A program made the translations under genes and the position numbers. Source: an uncultured Collinsella sp. (GTDB taxonomy: Bacteria > Actinomycetota > Coriobacteriia > Coriobacteriales > Coriobacteriaceae). Taken from it: a stretch of 64,000 nt of DNA. The notes under the pieces were generated by a model, which saw only the letters and a list, made by a program, of their open reading frames with translations, searched no databases and was not told the DNA's origin. Position 1 is the first letter of the stretch. The number at the start of each line of letters is the position of its first letter. Where the stretch lies: NCBI GenBank assembly GCA_902470765.1, contig CABRHW010000004.1, forward strand, positions 43,206-107,205, read 5' to 3'. This document shows, one piece after another, positions 37,320 to 45,988 of the stretch.

Positions 37320-39119
37320 ATGAGGTTTACTCATCCTGTCAACACGCTCAAAAAGCTCGGCTGCGGCCTTGCGTTTGGAGCAGCGGCCATCATGGCCATG
37401 CCGACTTCGGCACTCGCCTGCACCCAGATCTACATGGGCAGCAAGCTCACGGCAGACGGCAACACATACTACGGCCGTTCCGAGGACTTCGGTCCGCGCT
37501 ATGTTAAGCACTTTGGCATTGAGCCCGCACACAAGGAAGGCAACGAGTACACATCGGTCGAGTCCGGTTTTGAGTACAAGTCCAAGGGCGCAACCTACCG
37601 CTACACCTTCGTTCGCGACAACCCCTCGCAGTGGGAAAATCGCTACGACGCATATTCCGAGGCCGGCATCAACGAGAAGGGCGTCTCCTGCTCTGCCACG
37701 TTGAGCACCTCCTATAACGAGAAGGCCGAAGAGGCCGACCCCATCACCGAGGAGACTGGCATTGGCGAGTACAGCTATGCGAGCGTCATCCTGGGCGAGA
37801 GCGCCACGGCCCGCGAGGGCGTCGAGCTCATCGGCAGCCTAATCGACGAGCAGGGCGTCTGCTCCAACGACCAGATCATCATCGCCGACAGCACCGAGAC
37901 CTGGCTGTTCGCCGCGCTTTCCGGCCATCAGTGGATTGCCATGAAGCTCGCTGATGACATCGCCTCGCTCAACCCCAACATCGGCAACCTCACCTATAAC
38001 GTCGACCTCGATGACACCGAGAACTGCCTCCATTCCGAGGGCATCGAGTCCATGCCCAAGGAGAAGGGCTTTGCCGAGTACACCGACGGCAAGTTCGACG
38101 TCGCCAAGACCTACGGCGAGGAGATTGGCGAGGCCGGTATGCACCAGTGGTCGCGCTATATCCAGGGTCGCGATTACTTCATGGCCCCGCTGGCTGAAGG
38201 CACCGACTACGAGATCGTCAAGGACGAGCGAGAAGACGCTCGCGCCACGACCGGCGCTCTGGTCCACGAGATGCAGCCGCTGTTCTTCCAGCCCGGCAAG
38301 TCCGACTGGAACACCTTTGAGATGATCCGTTCCTTCGCCGCTCGCGGCGAGAATGTCGCCGGCCTCAACGCCAACACCGACGGCGCCTACGCCATCGGCT
38401 CCAACCGCAACACCGAGATCCACACCTTCCAGATCCGTCAGGGCATGGATCCCGAGATCGCGACCATCCAGTGGGAGATGCTCTCCAACGCCGAGTTCTC
38501 CGTCGCTATCCCCCTCTACTCTGCACTGCTCACCGAGGTCAGCCCCTACTTTAGCGATCAGGATGTCTCCTTCGATCACTGCGAAGAGGAAGACGTCGTG
38601 AACAACGAGGAGCCCAAGAACTCCATCAACTACGTCCTCATGGACATCAACACGCTCGCCTATGAGAACCGCGACCACTGCGCCACCGGCGTCCGCGCCT
38701 ACCTCGATGCGCTGCAGAAGGAGCTCATCGAGCAGAACCTGACCGTCGACGAGGCCATGCAGGCCGCCGAGGACACCGAGGCGCGCACCGCCCTGGCCAA
38801 CAAGGCCGGCAAGGCTGCCACCAAGAACACCTACCTCAAGTGCAAGGCCATGCTCGAGGAGATGCGTGACTACCTCAAGGAGGGCGACTTCTCCGAGGAG
38901 TTCGTCCCGAGTGACTACGATGCCGACAACGACTGCCTGGTCGAGTCCATCGCCTACGCCGACGAGGCCCTCTCCGATGAGGATGTAGCCGAACCTGAGG
39001 TTGAAGAAGAGGCGACCGAGGAGAAGTCCGAGGGCAACAACATGGCCGCCATGGCCGTTGGCGCCGTCGTCGTCATCGGTGTCTGCGGCTTCGTGCTCTA
39101 TCGTCGCAAGAAGGCATAA
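37320..39119 (+). CDS. Secreted, membrane-anchored C69-family dipeptidase
   Basis: 599 residues. Signal peptide of about 33 residues (KKLGCGLAFGAAAIMAMPTS then ALA), cut directly before Cys34 of CTQIYMGSKLTADGNTYYGR. Family C69 enzymes are Ntn hydrolases whose N-terminal Cys is the nucleophile, so signal cleavage would itself create the active site. Further family blocks: RSEDFGPRYVKHF, AYSEAGINEKGVSCSATLS and FAALSGHQWIAMKL. The C-terminus has an acidic linker, one membrane helix (AAMAVGAVVVIGVCGFVLY) and RRKKA, without an LPXTG motif. GGGAGGG before 37320 sets the start. It likely trims dipeptides outside the cell for uptake. Confidence 0.92.
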   Translation: MRFTHPVNTLKKLGCGLAFGAAAIMAMPTSALACTQIYMGSKLTADGNTYYGRSEDFGPRYVKHFGIEPAHKEGNEYTSVESGFEYKSKGATYRYTFVRDNPSQWENRYDAYSEAGINEKGVSCSATLSTSYNEKAEEADPITEETGIGEYSYASVILGESATAREGVELIGSLIDEQGVCSNDQIIIADSTETWLFAALSGHQWIAMKLADDIASLNPNIGNLTYNVDLDDTENCLHSEGIESMPKEKGFAEYTDGKFDVAKTYGEEIGEAGMHQWSRYIQGRDYFMAPLAEGTDYEIVKDEREDARATTGALVHEMQPLFFQPGKSDWNTFEMIRSFAARGENVAGLNANTDGAYAIGSNRNTEIHTFQIRQGMDPEIATIQWEMLSNAEFSVAIPLYSALLTEVSPYFSDQDVSFDHCEEEDVVNNEEPKNSINYVLMDINTLAYENRDHCATGVRAYLDALQKELIEQNLTVDEAMQAAEDTEARTALANKAGKAATKNTYLKCKAMLEEMRDYLKEGDFSEEFVPSDYDADNDCLVESIAYADEALSDEDVAEPEVEEEATEEKSEGNNMAAMAVGAVVVIGVCGFVLYRRKKA

Positions 39120-39205
39120 GAACCCCACGCCTTAAGGCGCGGGCGGGATGGCGCAGGTCGCCCCGCCCGTTCAGCCCGTCCTTTCGACCGGCGGGAAACG
39201 TCACT

Positions 39206-39228
39206 GAAATCTTTTCAAAAAAGATTTC
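39206..39228. promoter_or_regulatory. Perfect palindrome at the trp-leader promoter
   Basis: GAAATCTTTT-CAA-AAAAGATTTC, 10-bp arms, just upstream of a possible promoter (TATAGT at 39250-39255). It may be an operator or the terminator of the C69 gene. The only other content of 39120-39313 is a GC stem (CGGGCGG...CCGCCCG, 39140-39170). Confidence 0.5.
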
Positions 39229-39313
39229 CCTGTACATACTTCGCTGTGCTATAGTGCAGCGCAACAGCAACTAGGTGCGACTGCGCCACGGCATCACGAA
39301 AGGAGCCACCAAC

Positions 39314-39382
39314 ATGAAGAACACGATGAAGTCTCTCAACAACTGGTGGTGGCGTGATGCGAATACGATCGGTCGACAGTGA
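39314..39382 (+). CDS. Tryptophan leader peptide
   Basis: 22-residue reading frame starting MKNTMKSL and containing SLNNWWWRDANTIGRQ before TGA. Three consecutive TGG codons at 39344-39352 in so short a peptide are the hallmark of a tryptophan attenuation leader. AGGAG stands 9 nt before the ATG. The stop lies 36 nt before a strong terminator hairpin, and the next gene is a membrane protein of an ECF transporter. The ribosome stalling at the Trp codons would report low charged tRNA-Trp. Confidence 0.88.
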   Translation: MKNTMKSLNNWWWRDANTIGRQ

Positions 39383-39449
39383 GTCCCTCACGCCTGTTTT
39401 TGCGCTCTAGGTGATTGGAAGGCCTCCGGTTTCGACCGGGGGCCTTTTT
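39370..39449 (+). promoter_or_regulatory. Transcription attenuator (terminator/antiterminator) for the ECF transporter
   Basis: The terminator AAGGCC-T-CCGGT-TTCG-ACCGG-G-GGCCTT plus TTT spans 39419-39449. CGGTCGA (39370-39376), in the last leader codons, is complementary to TCGACCG (39432-39438) in the loop and 3' arm, so the two structures exclude each other. A ribosome stalled at the Trp codons leaves CGGTCGA free and permits read-through; a ribosome at the stop codon covers it and the terminator forms. GGCGTGA (39351-39357) can also pair with TCACGCC (39387-39393). Confidence 0.8.
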
Positions 39450-39526
39450 CTATCTCGAGCCCAATCGCATTCGCATCACGCGCCTCCGCTTTTCCCTTGT
39501 ACTCCCCTTCCGAAAGGATTTTCACC

Positions 39527-40099
39527 ATGTCTCAGAGCACCACCGCCACCCAGCCCCGCACCGTCCAGACTACCGACCGCGGCAAACTCGACGTCCGCGC
39601 CCTCGTCTTGCTCGCCATCCTGCTTGCCGCCGGCTTCATCCTCAACTTCACCGTCGGCAAGGCCATCTCCGGCATCTCGGGCGGCATGATCAGCCCCGAG
39701 TTCATTATCTCGGCCTTCTGCCTCACTATCCTGGTCGTTCGTCCCAACATTGGCCAGGCGCTCGTTATCGGCCTGATCTCGGCCGCCGTGATCCAGATCA
39801 CCACCACCTCGCCGTTCGTCGATTTTGCCGCCGAGGGCATCGCCGCCATGCTCATGGCCGTCATTGTCAACGCTGCCGCCAAGGACGGCCAGGTCAAACC
39901 CGCCGTCGCCATCGTCGCAACCTTCGTGACCACCTTTGTCTCGGGCGTCATCTTCATGGTCATCAAGATGGCCATGCTCGGCGTGGTGGGCGAGCTCGCC
40001 GCTGCCATGCTGCCCGTCGTCGCCATGACCGCCGTCTTTAACGCCATCCTGGTCGGCGCTCTCTACATGCCCATCCAGAAGGCCCTTAAGCTCAACTAA
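39527..40099 (+). CDS. ECF transporter substrate-binding (S) component, predicted tryptophan-specific
   Basis: 190-residue membrane protein with about 20 polar N-terminal residues and 5-6 helices (LVLLAILLAAGFILNFTVGK, SPEFIISAFCLTILVV, VIGLISAAVIQITT, and three more). The start at 39527 has GAAAGGA upstream. Size, topology and the downstream fused ATPase and EcfT genes identify it as the S component. The preceding Trp-codon attenuator points to tryptophan or a precursor such as indole compounds as the substrate; TrpP-type proteins are the natural comparison. Substrate assignment is inferred from regulation, not from binding residues. Confidence 0.8.
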   Translation: MSQSTTATQPRTVQTTDRGKLDVRALVLLAILLAAGFILNFTVGKAISGISGGMISPEFIISAFCLTILVVRPNIGQALVIGLISAAVIQITTTSPFVDFAAEGIAAMLMAVIVNAAAKDGQVKPAVAIVATFVTTFVSGVIFMVIKMAMLGVVGELAAAMLPVVAMTAVFNAILVGALYMPIQKALKLN

Positions 40100-40105
40100 C
40101 CTGCT

Positions 40106-40206
40106 CGGCTTTACGAGCCACCCCATCTTGGCGTTCATTCGTCGCTCGCGTACCCAAGTACGCTTCGTTCCTCTTTCGCGCCAACCTGGGGCACCTCGTA
40201 AAGCCG
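40106..40206. repeat. Palindromic element between S component and ATPase genes
   Basis: Outer arms CGGCTTTACGAG / CTCGTAAAGCCG (40106-40117, 40195-40206), middle arms CCCCATCTTGGCG / CGCCAACCTGGGG (40121-40133, 40179-40191) and a central CGTAC-CCAA-GTACG. No U tract. It lies inside a probable operon, so it may separate S-component mRNA from the module mRNA. Confidence 0.75.
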
Positions 40207-40307
40207 TCTCCGTACTTCACCACCAAAGACTGTCCCAAACAACGAGCTCATGGACGTTCTTATACGGTTCGTCATTCAAGAAACTCCGATGACTATGAAA
40301 GGTATCC

Positions 40308-42059
40308 ATGGAAACGATCATCAACGTCGACGATGTCTCGTTCTCCTACGGCACGCAGACCGAGCAGGCGCTCAGCCACGTTTCGCTCAGCGTGAACAAG
40401 GGAGACTTCATCGGCATCATCGGGCCCTCGGGCTCCGGCAAGTCCACGCTTGCCGCCTGCCTGTCGGGTGCCGTGCCCCACCACTACACCGGCACGTTCT
40501 TTGGGTCCGTCATGGTTGACGGCCATGACACCTGCGAGGTCTCGCTCACCGACGTATCGCAGATTGTCGGCAGCGTGTTGCAGGACATCGACACGCAAAT
40601 GGTCGCCCCGGTCGTCGAGGACGAGATGCTTTTTGGCCTGGAGAACTTTGGCGTTCCCCACGACCAGATCGAGCAACGTGTGAGCGAGACGCTTAAGACC
40701 GTCGGTATCAGCGACCTGCGTGACCGCGAGATCGCCACACTTTCGGGCGGCCAAAAGCAAAAGGTTGCCATCGCCGCCATCCTCGCCATGCGTCCGCGTG
40801 TGCTCGTGCTCGACGAACCCACCGCGGCGCTCGACCCCGCCAGCTCCACGCTGGTCTTCGAGACCCTGCGTGAGGCCAACCGTGCACTCGGCATCACCAT
40901 CGTCGTCGTTGAGCAAAAAGTCGCCCTGCTTTCGGAGTATTGCAACCGCGTGCTCGTGCTCAATCATGGCGAAATCGCGCTACAGGGCAAGCCGCACGAG
41001 GTCTTCGCACACACCGATGAGCTCCGCGCCATCGGCGTCGATTGCCCGCGTGTCACGCGCATTTTCAACAGCCTCGAGGCCGATGGCCTGGCCAGCGGCA
41101 CTCCCTGTTTGGATGTTGATGAGGCCGAGCGCCTGATTACGGGCATCGTCGACCCCGCACACGCAAGCAGCGACATTCAGGCACCCGCCGGCTCACCGCA
41201 CGCACCGTCGTTGCGCCCGCACGCCAAGGACGCCGAGCCCGTGCTCACCTTCGATCACGTTGAGTTTGCCTATCCCAATGGCGGCGCCGCCGTCCACGAC
41301 CTCAACCTGACCCTCTATCCCGGCGAGCTCGTGGGCATTGTCGGTCAAAACGGCGCCGGCAAGACCACGCTCACCAAGCTGCTCGCAGGCCTGCTTAAGC
41401 CCGCCTCGGGCAGCGTGCGCGTCACGGGACTGGATACCGCAGCCGTTCCCACGAGCCGTATCGCCCGCGAAGTCGCAACCCTCCTCCAAAACCCCGACCG
41501 CCAGATCTGCAAGGACACCGTGCTCGACGAGGTCGCCTTTGGCCTGGAGCTTGCCGGCATCGACCGTGCCGAGGCACTGCGTCGCGCCCTGCTCGTCATC
41601 GACCGCTTTGGCCTGCCGGCCGACGAGGCGCCCTTCTCGCTCTCGCGCGGTCAGCGCCAGATGGTGGCACTCGCCTCCGTCGTGGTCGTAGAGCCCAAAA
41701 TCGTAGTGCTCGACGAGCCTACGAGCGGCCTTGACTACCGCGAGTGCATGACCGTCATGGAAACCGTGCGCACCATGGCCGAGCGCGGTTGCGCCGTCAT
41801 CATGGTCTGCCACGACATGGAAGTCGTCTCCGACTTTGCCGAGCACATTGTAGTAATGGCCGACGGCCGCATCCTCGAGCGCGGCCGCACGCACGAGCTG
41901 CTCTCGAACATCGAGCTCATGCAGCGCGCCTACGTTGAGCCGCCCCAGGTCATAGAGCTTTCTCGTCGCCTGGCATCCTCCGTCTCTCCCGCCTTTGCAC
42001 AGGTGAGCGAGGTCACCGATATCGTTCGCATTACCGAGGAGATGGTCCACCGTGGTTAA
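40308..42059 (+). CDS. ecfA: Fused ECF transporter ATPase (EcfA1-EcfA2 in one chain)
   Basis: 583 residues with two complete ABC ATPase domains that drive the ECF transporter; usually they are two proteins. Domain 1 (about 5-235): Walker A GPSGSGKST, signature TLSGGQKQKVA, Walker B VLVLDEPTAALDPAS. Domain 2 (about 305-530): Walker A GQNGAGKTT, signature SLSRGQRQMVA, Walker B IVVLDEPTSGLDYRE. A Pro/Ala/His-rich linker joins them (about 270-305). AAAGG precedes the ATG. The ecfT start overlaps its 3' end by 8 nt. Confidence 0.95.
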   Translation: METIINVDDVSFSYGTQTEQALSHVSLSVNKGDFIGIIGPSGSGKSTLAACLSGAVPHHYTGTFFGSVMVDGHDTCEVSLTDVSQIVGSVLQDIDTQMVAPVVEDEMLFGLENFGVPHDQIEQRVSETLKTVGISDLRDREIATLSGGQKQKVAIAAILAMRPRVLVLDEPTAALDPASSTLVFETLREANRALGITIVVVEQKVALLSEYCNRVLVLNHGEIALQGKPHEVFAHTDELRAIGVDCPRVTRIFNSLEADGLASGTPCLDVDEAERLITGIVDPAHASSDIQAPAGSPHAPSLRPHAKDAEPVLTFDHVEFAYPNGGAAVHDLNLTLYPGELVGIVGQNGAGKTTLTKLLAGLLKPASGSVRVTGLDTAAVPTSRIAREVATLLQNPDRQICKDTVLDEVAFGLELAGIDRAEALRRALLVIDRFGLPADEAPFSLSRGQRQMVALASVVVVEPKIVVLDEPTSGLDYRECMTVMETVRTMAERGCAVIMVCHDMEVVSDFAEHIVVMADGRILERGRTHELLSNIELMQRAYVEPPQVIELSRRLASSVSPAFAQVSEVTDIVRITEEMVHRG

Positions 42060-42798
42060 CGTCATCGACTATATGCCGGGCGATACACTGCTGCACCGCT
42101 TGAACCCGGTCGTCAAACTGGGCCTTGCCGCCGCCATCATCATCGGCATCTTCCTGTCCGACACCTACGTGGCGCTGTTGGGCTTTTTGGCGCTCACCCT
42201 TGCACTGGGCGCCTACGCCGGCGTCGCCGACCGGCTGCTCGCACTGCTCAAGCTGCTGATTCCGCTCGCGCTCATCATGCTGGTGCTTCAGCTGGCCTTT
42301 ATGCGCGATGGCAACATCGTGTGGGGCTTCGTTACCGACACAGGTCTCATCACCGGATCGAAGGCCTGCCTACGCCTGTTGGGCGTGGCGCTGCCACTCA
42401 TCCTCATGCTTATGGTGACCAAGCTCAACGACCTCGCCAACGCCTGCGTCGAGGTGCTGCACGTGCCATATCGCTATGCCTTCACCTTTACCACGGCGTT
42501 GCGCTTTGTGCCGGTATTTGGCCAGGAAATGAACGCCATCATGGAGGCGCAGACTGCACGCGGCGTCGAATACGACACTAAGAACCCCATCAAGAAACTC
42601 AAGCTCATGTTGCCGCTGTGCGTGCCACTGCTTATCTCGAGCGTGGGCAAGACCGATGCCACCGCGCTTGCCGCCGAGCAGCGAGGCTTCTACCTGCGCA
42701 CGCGCGCGAGTTCGTATAAGCGCTACTCCATCAAAGGCCTGGATATCGCCGTACTTATCGTCAGTATCGCCCTTATCGCCATCGGCTTCCTGTTCTAG
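42052..42798 (+). CDS. ecfT: ECF transporter transmembrane component EcfT
   Basis: 248 residues with about 5-6 membrane helices, starting at GTG 42052 inside the last codons of the ATPase gene. The two cytoplasmic coupling motifs appear as EAQTARGVEYD and AAEQRGFYLR, variants of the Ala-Arg-Gly signatures that contact the ATPases. LHRLNPVVKLGLA at the N-terminus is typical of the family. It completes a module S-A1A2-T in one cluster, so this may be a dedicated (group I) ECF transporter. Confidence 0.93.
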   Translation: MVNVIDYMPGDTLLHRLNPVVKLGLAAAIIIGIFLSDTYVALLGFLALTLALGAYAGVADRLLALLKLLIPLALIMLVLQLAFMRDGNIVWGFVTDTGLITGSKACLRLLGVALPLILMLMVTKLNDLANACVEVLHVPYRYAFTFTTALRFVPVFGQEMNAIMEAQTARGVEYDTKNPIKKLKLMLPLCVPLLISSVGKTDATALAAEQRGFYLRTRASSYKRYSIKGLDIAVLIVSIALIAIGFLF

Positions 42799-42826
42799 CA
42801 ATCGCTGGCAGCAACCGGCAAATGCA

Positions 42827-42863
42827 AAAGGCCTCGGCTCGCACCAAACGAGCCGAGGCCTTT
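42827..42863. terminator. Bidirectional terminator between ecfT and aspartate racemase
   Basis: Perfect 15-bp stem AAAGGCCTCGGCTCG / CGAGCCGAGGCCTTT with a 7-nt loop between convergent genes. Confidence 0.85.
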
Positions 42864-42922
42864 ACTGTTTTCCCAGATAAAACCTACCAAAATAAACCTG
42901 TCCCTTTTTGGCAGGCGAAGAA

Positions 42923-43669
42923 CTAGAGGCGGTAGGGGGCGCCGCTGCGGATAATGGATTCGCGTACCAGGACATCCATCGCATCGAGGGTGATCTCGGG
43001 CATCTCGCGATACTTCTGCAGCACCGAGAGCTCCGTGCATGCCAGGATGACGCGGTCGCAGCCGCTACGGGCGAACTCCCACATCACGCGGTCGAACTTA
43101 TCCATATCGGGCTCGCGCCCGGCCTTCACATCGTCGTAGATGAGCGACATCACGTCGGCCTGACGCTTTTCGCTGGGATAGACGACCTCAACGCCCGCGG
43201 TCCCACATTCGCGCCCATAAACGTCTGCGCCCACGGTGCCATCGGTTCCCATGATGCCAATCTTGTGCACCGGCTCGGCCGGCATACTCAGGTTGGGGTC
43301 GAACTCGCACTCCCCCATCACCGCGCCGGCCAGAGCATAGCGCACCGACTCGCGCGGCATGTGGATAATCGGCACCTTCGTAAACGACTGGATCTGGTCG
43401 TAGAAGTAGTGTGACGTGTTGCAGGGAATCGCTATGTGCGCGCAGCCCAGTGACTCGAGCGCTTGGGCGCACTCCTTCATGGTCGCCAGCAGCTCGGCAT
43501 GCTCGCCGGTCTTGATGGCCAGCGTACGGTCGGGCATGGTCGACTTGGAAAGCACCACCATGTCGATATGCTCCTGGTCACAGGTAGCAGCCGTATGACG
43601 CACGACCTGGTCGTAGTAATACGACGTGGCCTCGGCGCCCATGCCGCCGATAACTCCCAGCTTTTCCAT
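42923..43669 (-). CDS. Aspartate/glutamate racemase family protein, likely aspartate racemase
   Basis: 248 residues, PLP-independent. It starts MEKLGVIGGMGAEATSYYYD at 43669, with AGGAGG 6 nt upstream. The two catalytic cysteines are in AIPCNTSHYFYD and ILACTELSVL. The aspartate racemase subfamily is favoured over glutamate racemase by the N-terminal GGMGPEA-type motif (here GGMGAEA). The gene lies 84 nt downstream of a D-aspartate-ligase-like gene, so it probably supplies D-aspartate for a peptidoglycan cross-bridge. Confidence 0.88.
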   Translation of the reverse strand: MEKLGVIGGMGAEATSYYYDQVVRHTAATCDQEHIDMVVLSKSTMPDRTLAIKTGEHAELLATMKECAQALESLGCAHIAIPCNTSHYFYDQIQSFTKVPIIHMPRESVRYALAGAVMGECEFDPNLSMPAEPVHKIGIMGTDGTVGADVYGRECGTAGVEVVYPSEKRQADVMSLIYDDVKAGREPDMDKFDRVMWEFARSGCDRVILACTELSVLQKYREMPEITLDAMDVLVRESIIRSGAPYRL

Positions 43670-43753
43670 CGCCGCCTCCTTGGTGACGCCCACGCAATTG
43701 CGCGTATCATACCCGCGCCCGCCCGATACACACCGGACGGGCACCACACTCGT

Positions 43754-45010
43754 CTACTTGTAATACGTCTTGAACAGCTTAAAGTGACGCAGCTTGGTGT
43801 GCCACATGCGCAACCAGCGGTTAAAGACAAAATCACCCTTCATAAACGAAGGATCGGCAGCCTTGCCCTCCTTGGCCAGGCGATGCGCCTTCGCACGCAG
43901 CTCGGGGTCCTTGACATACTTGTCAACGACGCCCATAGGAACGACCATCCACAGCGCCTCGTCCTGCGCCGTCACAAACTCCGGCTCAAACGGGCGGTTA
44001 TAGACGTACTCATCCACCACGTATTTAGCAACGTTAAAGCCACTATTGGTGACATAGTAATTACTGCGGCCCTGACGCGTGTTGAAGTCGAAGAACTTGA
44101 ACGAGCCATCGCGCTCGTCGTACTTGACGTCGAAGTTGGAGAAGCCCGTAAACTTAAGGTCCTCGAGCAGCTTGCGCACGCCACCCATAAGCTCATCATT
44201 GGGCTCGGTAATGATGCAGGCGTGATTACCGACGCCATGGGGCTGATGCTCCTCGAGCAGCACGTGGCCCAGGCACATCATGCGAACCTTGCCGTTGCGG
44301 TCAGAATAGCTGGTGAGCACGCGCATGAACTCGTCGTTGCCGGGCACGCGATCCTGCAAGATGAGGTCATCGGTGTAGCCACTGGCATACACATCGCGAA
44401 TGACCTGCTCCAGCTCGGCGCGATCGGCAATCTCGTAGGCCTTCTTCTGACCCTCGAACTCGTGCTCCCACCACATGATGCCGTCAGAGGGCTTCAGAAT
44501 CATCGGGTAGGGGAAGTCGATCTGGTCGAGCACCTCGGCGGAAGCCTCACCCCGAGCGTTGAGCATCGCCATGGTAAAGGTAAACGTGTGCGGATAGGGC
44601 ACACCGTGTTTCTCACACAGCTCGTAGAAGATCTCCTTCTTCTGGCACTGCTCGAGCATGCTGTAGGGCGCATAGGGCGCGATGACGTTGGAGGCAAGCT
44701 GGCCGGCGTCCTGGGCCTGCGCGGCAAGCGCGACGTAGTTGTCGCCGCAGCCCATGAGAATAATCTTCTTATCAGGATTGGCCTGTGCGACGCCGTTAAC
44801 GGTCTCGATCATGACCGGCATGGTGTCGATATCCACGTTAGGCGTGTAATCGATAATCTGGCTGCGATACGCAGGGCCCGTCTGATACTTGCCAAAGACC
44901 AGGCTCTTGACCTGATACTCCTCGTAGAAGGCGCGCGCCACCGAATACGCGTTGATGTCGCCGCCGAGCAGCACGGGAATAAACTCGCGCTCTGTAAACT
45001 GCAATGCCAT
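43754..45010 (-). CDS. ATP-grasp ligase resembling D-aspartate ligase (Aslfm type)
   Basis: 418 residues. Enterococcal Aslfm adds D-Asp to the third residue of the UDP-MurNAc-pentapeptide stem. Similar blocks here: FIPVLLGGDINAYSVARAF, IILMGCGDNYVALAA, LQDRVPGNDEFMRVL, RMMCLGHVLLEE, FTGFSNFDVKYDERDGSFK and FFDFNTRQGRSNYYVT with the metal-binding Asp and Asn. The aspartate racemase gene directly downstream repeats the enterococcal arrangement. The exact amino acid added is inferred from this pairing. Confidence 0.82.
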   Translation of the reverse strand: MALQFTEREFIPVLLGGDINAYSVARAFYEEYQVKSLVFGKYQTGPAYRSQIIDYTPNVDIDTMPVMIETVNGVAQANPDKKIILMGCGDNYVALAAQAQDAGQLASNVIAPYAPYSMLEQCQKKEIFYELCEKHGVPYPHTFTFTMAMLNARGEASAEVLDQIDFPYPMILKPSDGIMWWEHEFEGQKKAYEIADRAELEQVIRDVYASGYTDDLILQDRVPGNDEFMRVLTSYSDRNGKVRMMCLGHVLLEEHQPHGVGNHACIITEPNDELMGGVRKLLEDLKFTGFSNFDVKYDERDGSFKFFDFNTRQGRSNYYVTNSGFNVAKYVVDEYVYNRPFEPEFVTAQDEALWMVVPMGVVDKYVKDPELRAKAHRLAKEGKAADPSFMKGDFVFNRWLRMWHTKLRHFKLFKTYYK

Positions 45011-45230
45011 GGAAACTTCCTATCTAGAACTACCCACACGACGGGCGGTCTTTGTGCAACTGATTTATTCTAGCGTGCCGAGCCGCCGGCACCCAAAGCT
45101 CCACCGTATCTATGGCATTCGGCGTAATTATCCAGCACGAAGGCGGCAATCACCGGCGTACGACAACGGGCAATGAACCCACCGTTGTTGTAGGATTCAA
45201 CATGTTGCCCGCCCCGTCGAAAGGTGCACC

Positions 45231-45863
45231 GTGCCCCAGGCTCATCCAATCAACAACCCCGTCATTGACGCCGCAAAGCGCGAACTTGCGGATCGTGCCC
45301 AGACGGCAGCTCCCCTACGCACCGCAAACGATGCTTACAACGGGCCTGCCCGCATCGTCTCAATCAACACGTCGGAGCACAAAGGCACGCGTAAGTCACC
45401 CGTCGCCGACGGGCACGACACCGTCGTCGAGCAGTTTGGCCTCGCCTCCGATGCGCACGCCGGGCATTGGCACCGTCAGGTCTCCTTTTTAGCTGCAGAG
45501 TCTATCCAGACGGCGCAGGCGCGCGGGCTCGATGTGCACAAGGGCGACTTTGGCGAGAACTTCACCACCCAGGGTATCAACCTGCTCTCACTCCCCTTGG
45601 GCACGCAGCTCAAGCTCGGTAGCGAAGTGCTCGTCGAAATCAGCCAGATCGGCAAAGTCTGCCACACCCGCTGTGCCATCTACTATCTCGCCGGCGACTG
45701 CATCTTCCCCCACGAGGGCATTTTTGGCGTCGTGCTGCAGGGCGGAGAAGTCCATGTCGGTGACGACATACAGATGGTCAGGCTCGGCGACGGTACCTGT
45801 TCGTTTACGCCAGCTGAGGCGCTCCAAGAGGTGGAGCAGGCTCGTCGCGAAGGAACCCTGTAG
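45231..45863 (+). CDS. MOSC-domain protein
   Basis: 210 residues. MOSC domains bind sulfur or metal and act with molybdenum-cofactor enzymes or in drug N-reduction. Seen: ARIVSINTSEHKGTRKSP, GLASDAHAGHWHRQVSFLA, HKGDFGENFTTQGINLLSLP, GTQLKLGSEVLVEISQIGK and the conserved Cys of VCHTRCAIYY. It is a stand-alone domain with about 35 extra N-terminal residues. The start at GTG 45231 follows AAAGG; no better ATG is in frame. There are no molybdenum-cofactor genes nearby, so its partner is unknown. Confidence 0.88.
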   Translation: MPQAHPINNPVIDAAKRELADRAQTAAPLRTANDAYNGPARIVSINTSEHKGTRKSPVADGHDTVVEQFGLASDAHAGHWHRQVSFLAAESIQTAQARGLDVHKGDFGENFTTQGINLLSLPLGTQLKLGSEVLVEISQIGKVCHTRCAIYYLAGDCIFPHEGIFGVVLQGGEVHVGDDIQMVRLGDGTCSFTPAEALQEVEQARREGTL

Positions 45864-45988
45864 TTGCAAAACCCCATGTTAAGGTAGCTTTTACAGTCAA
45901 GAACCCCGTTGCAACAGGGTGCCGTAACGTTAAAGTTGAACTCTATGGTTTCTCAACAATTCACCATTCCCGCAGGTCAAGGCCAAAG

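Noticed and set aside
45864..45960. Small stem CCCCGTTGCAACAGGGT after the MOSC gene as terminator
   Set aside because: Stem is short and imperfect and no U tract follows, so I did not list it as a feature.
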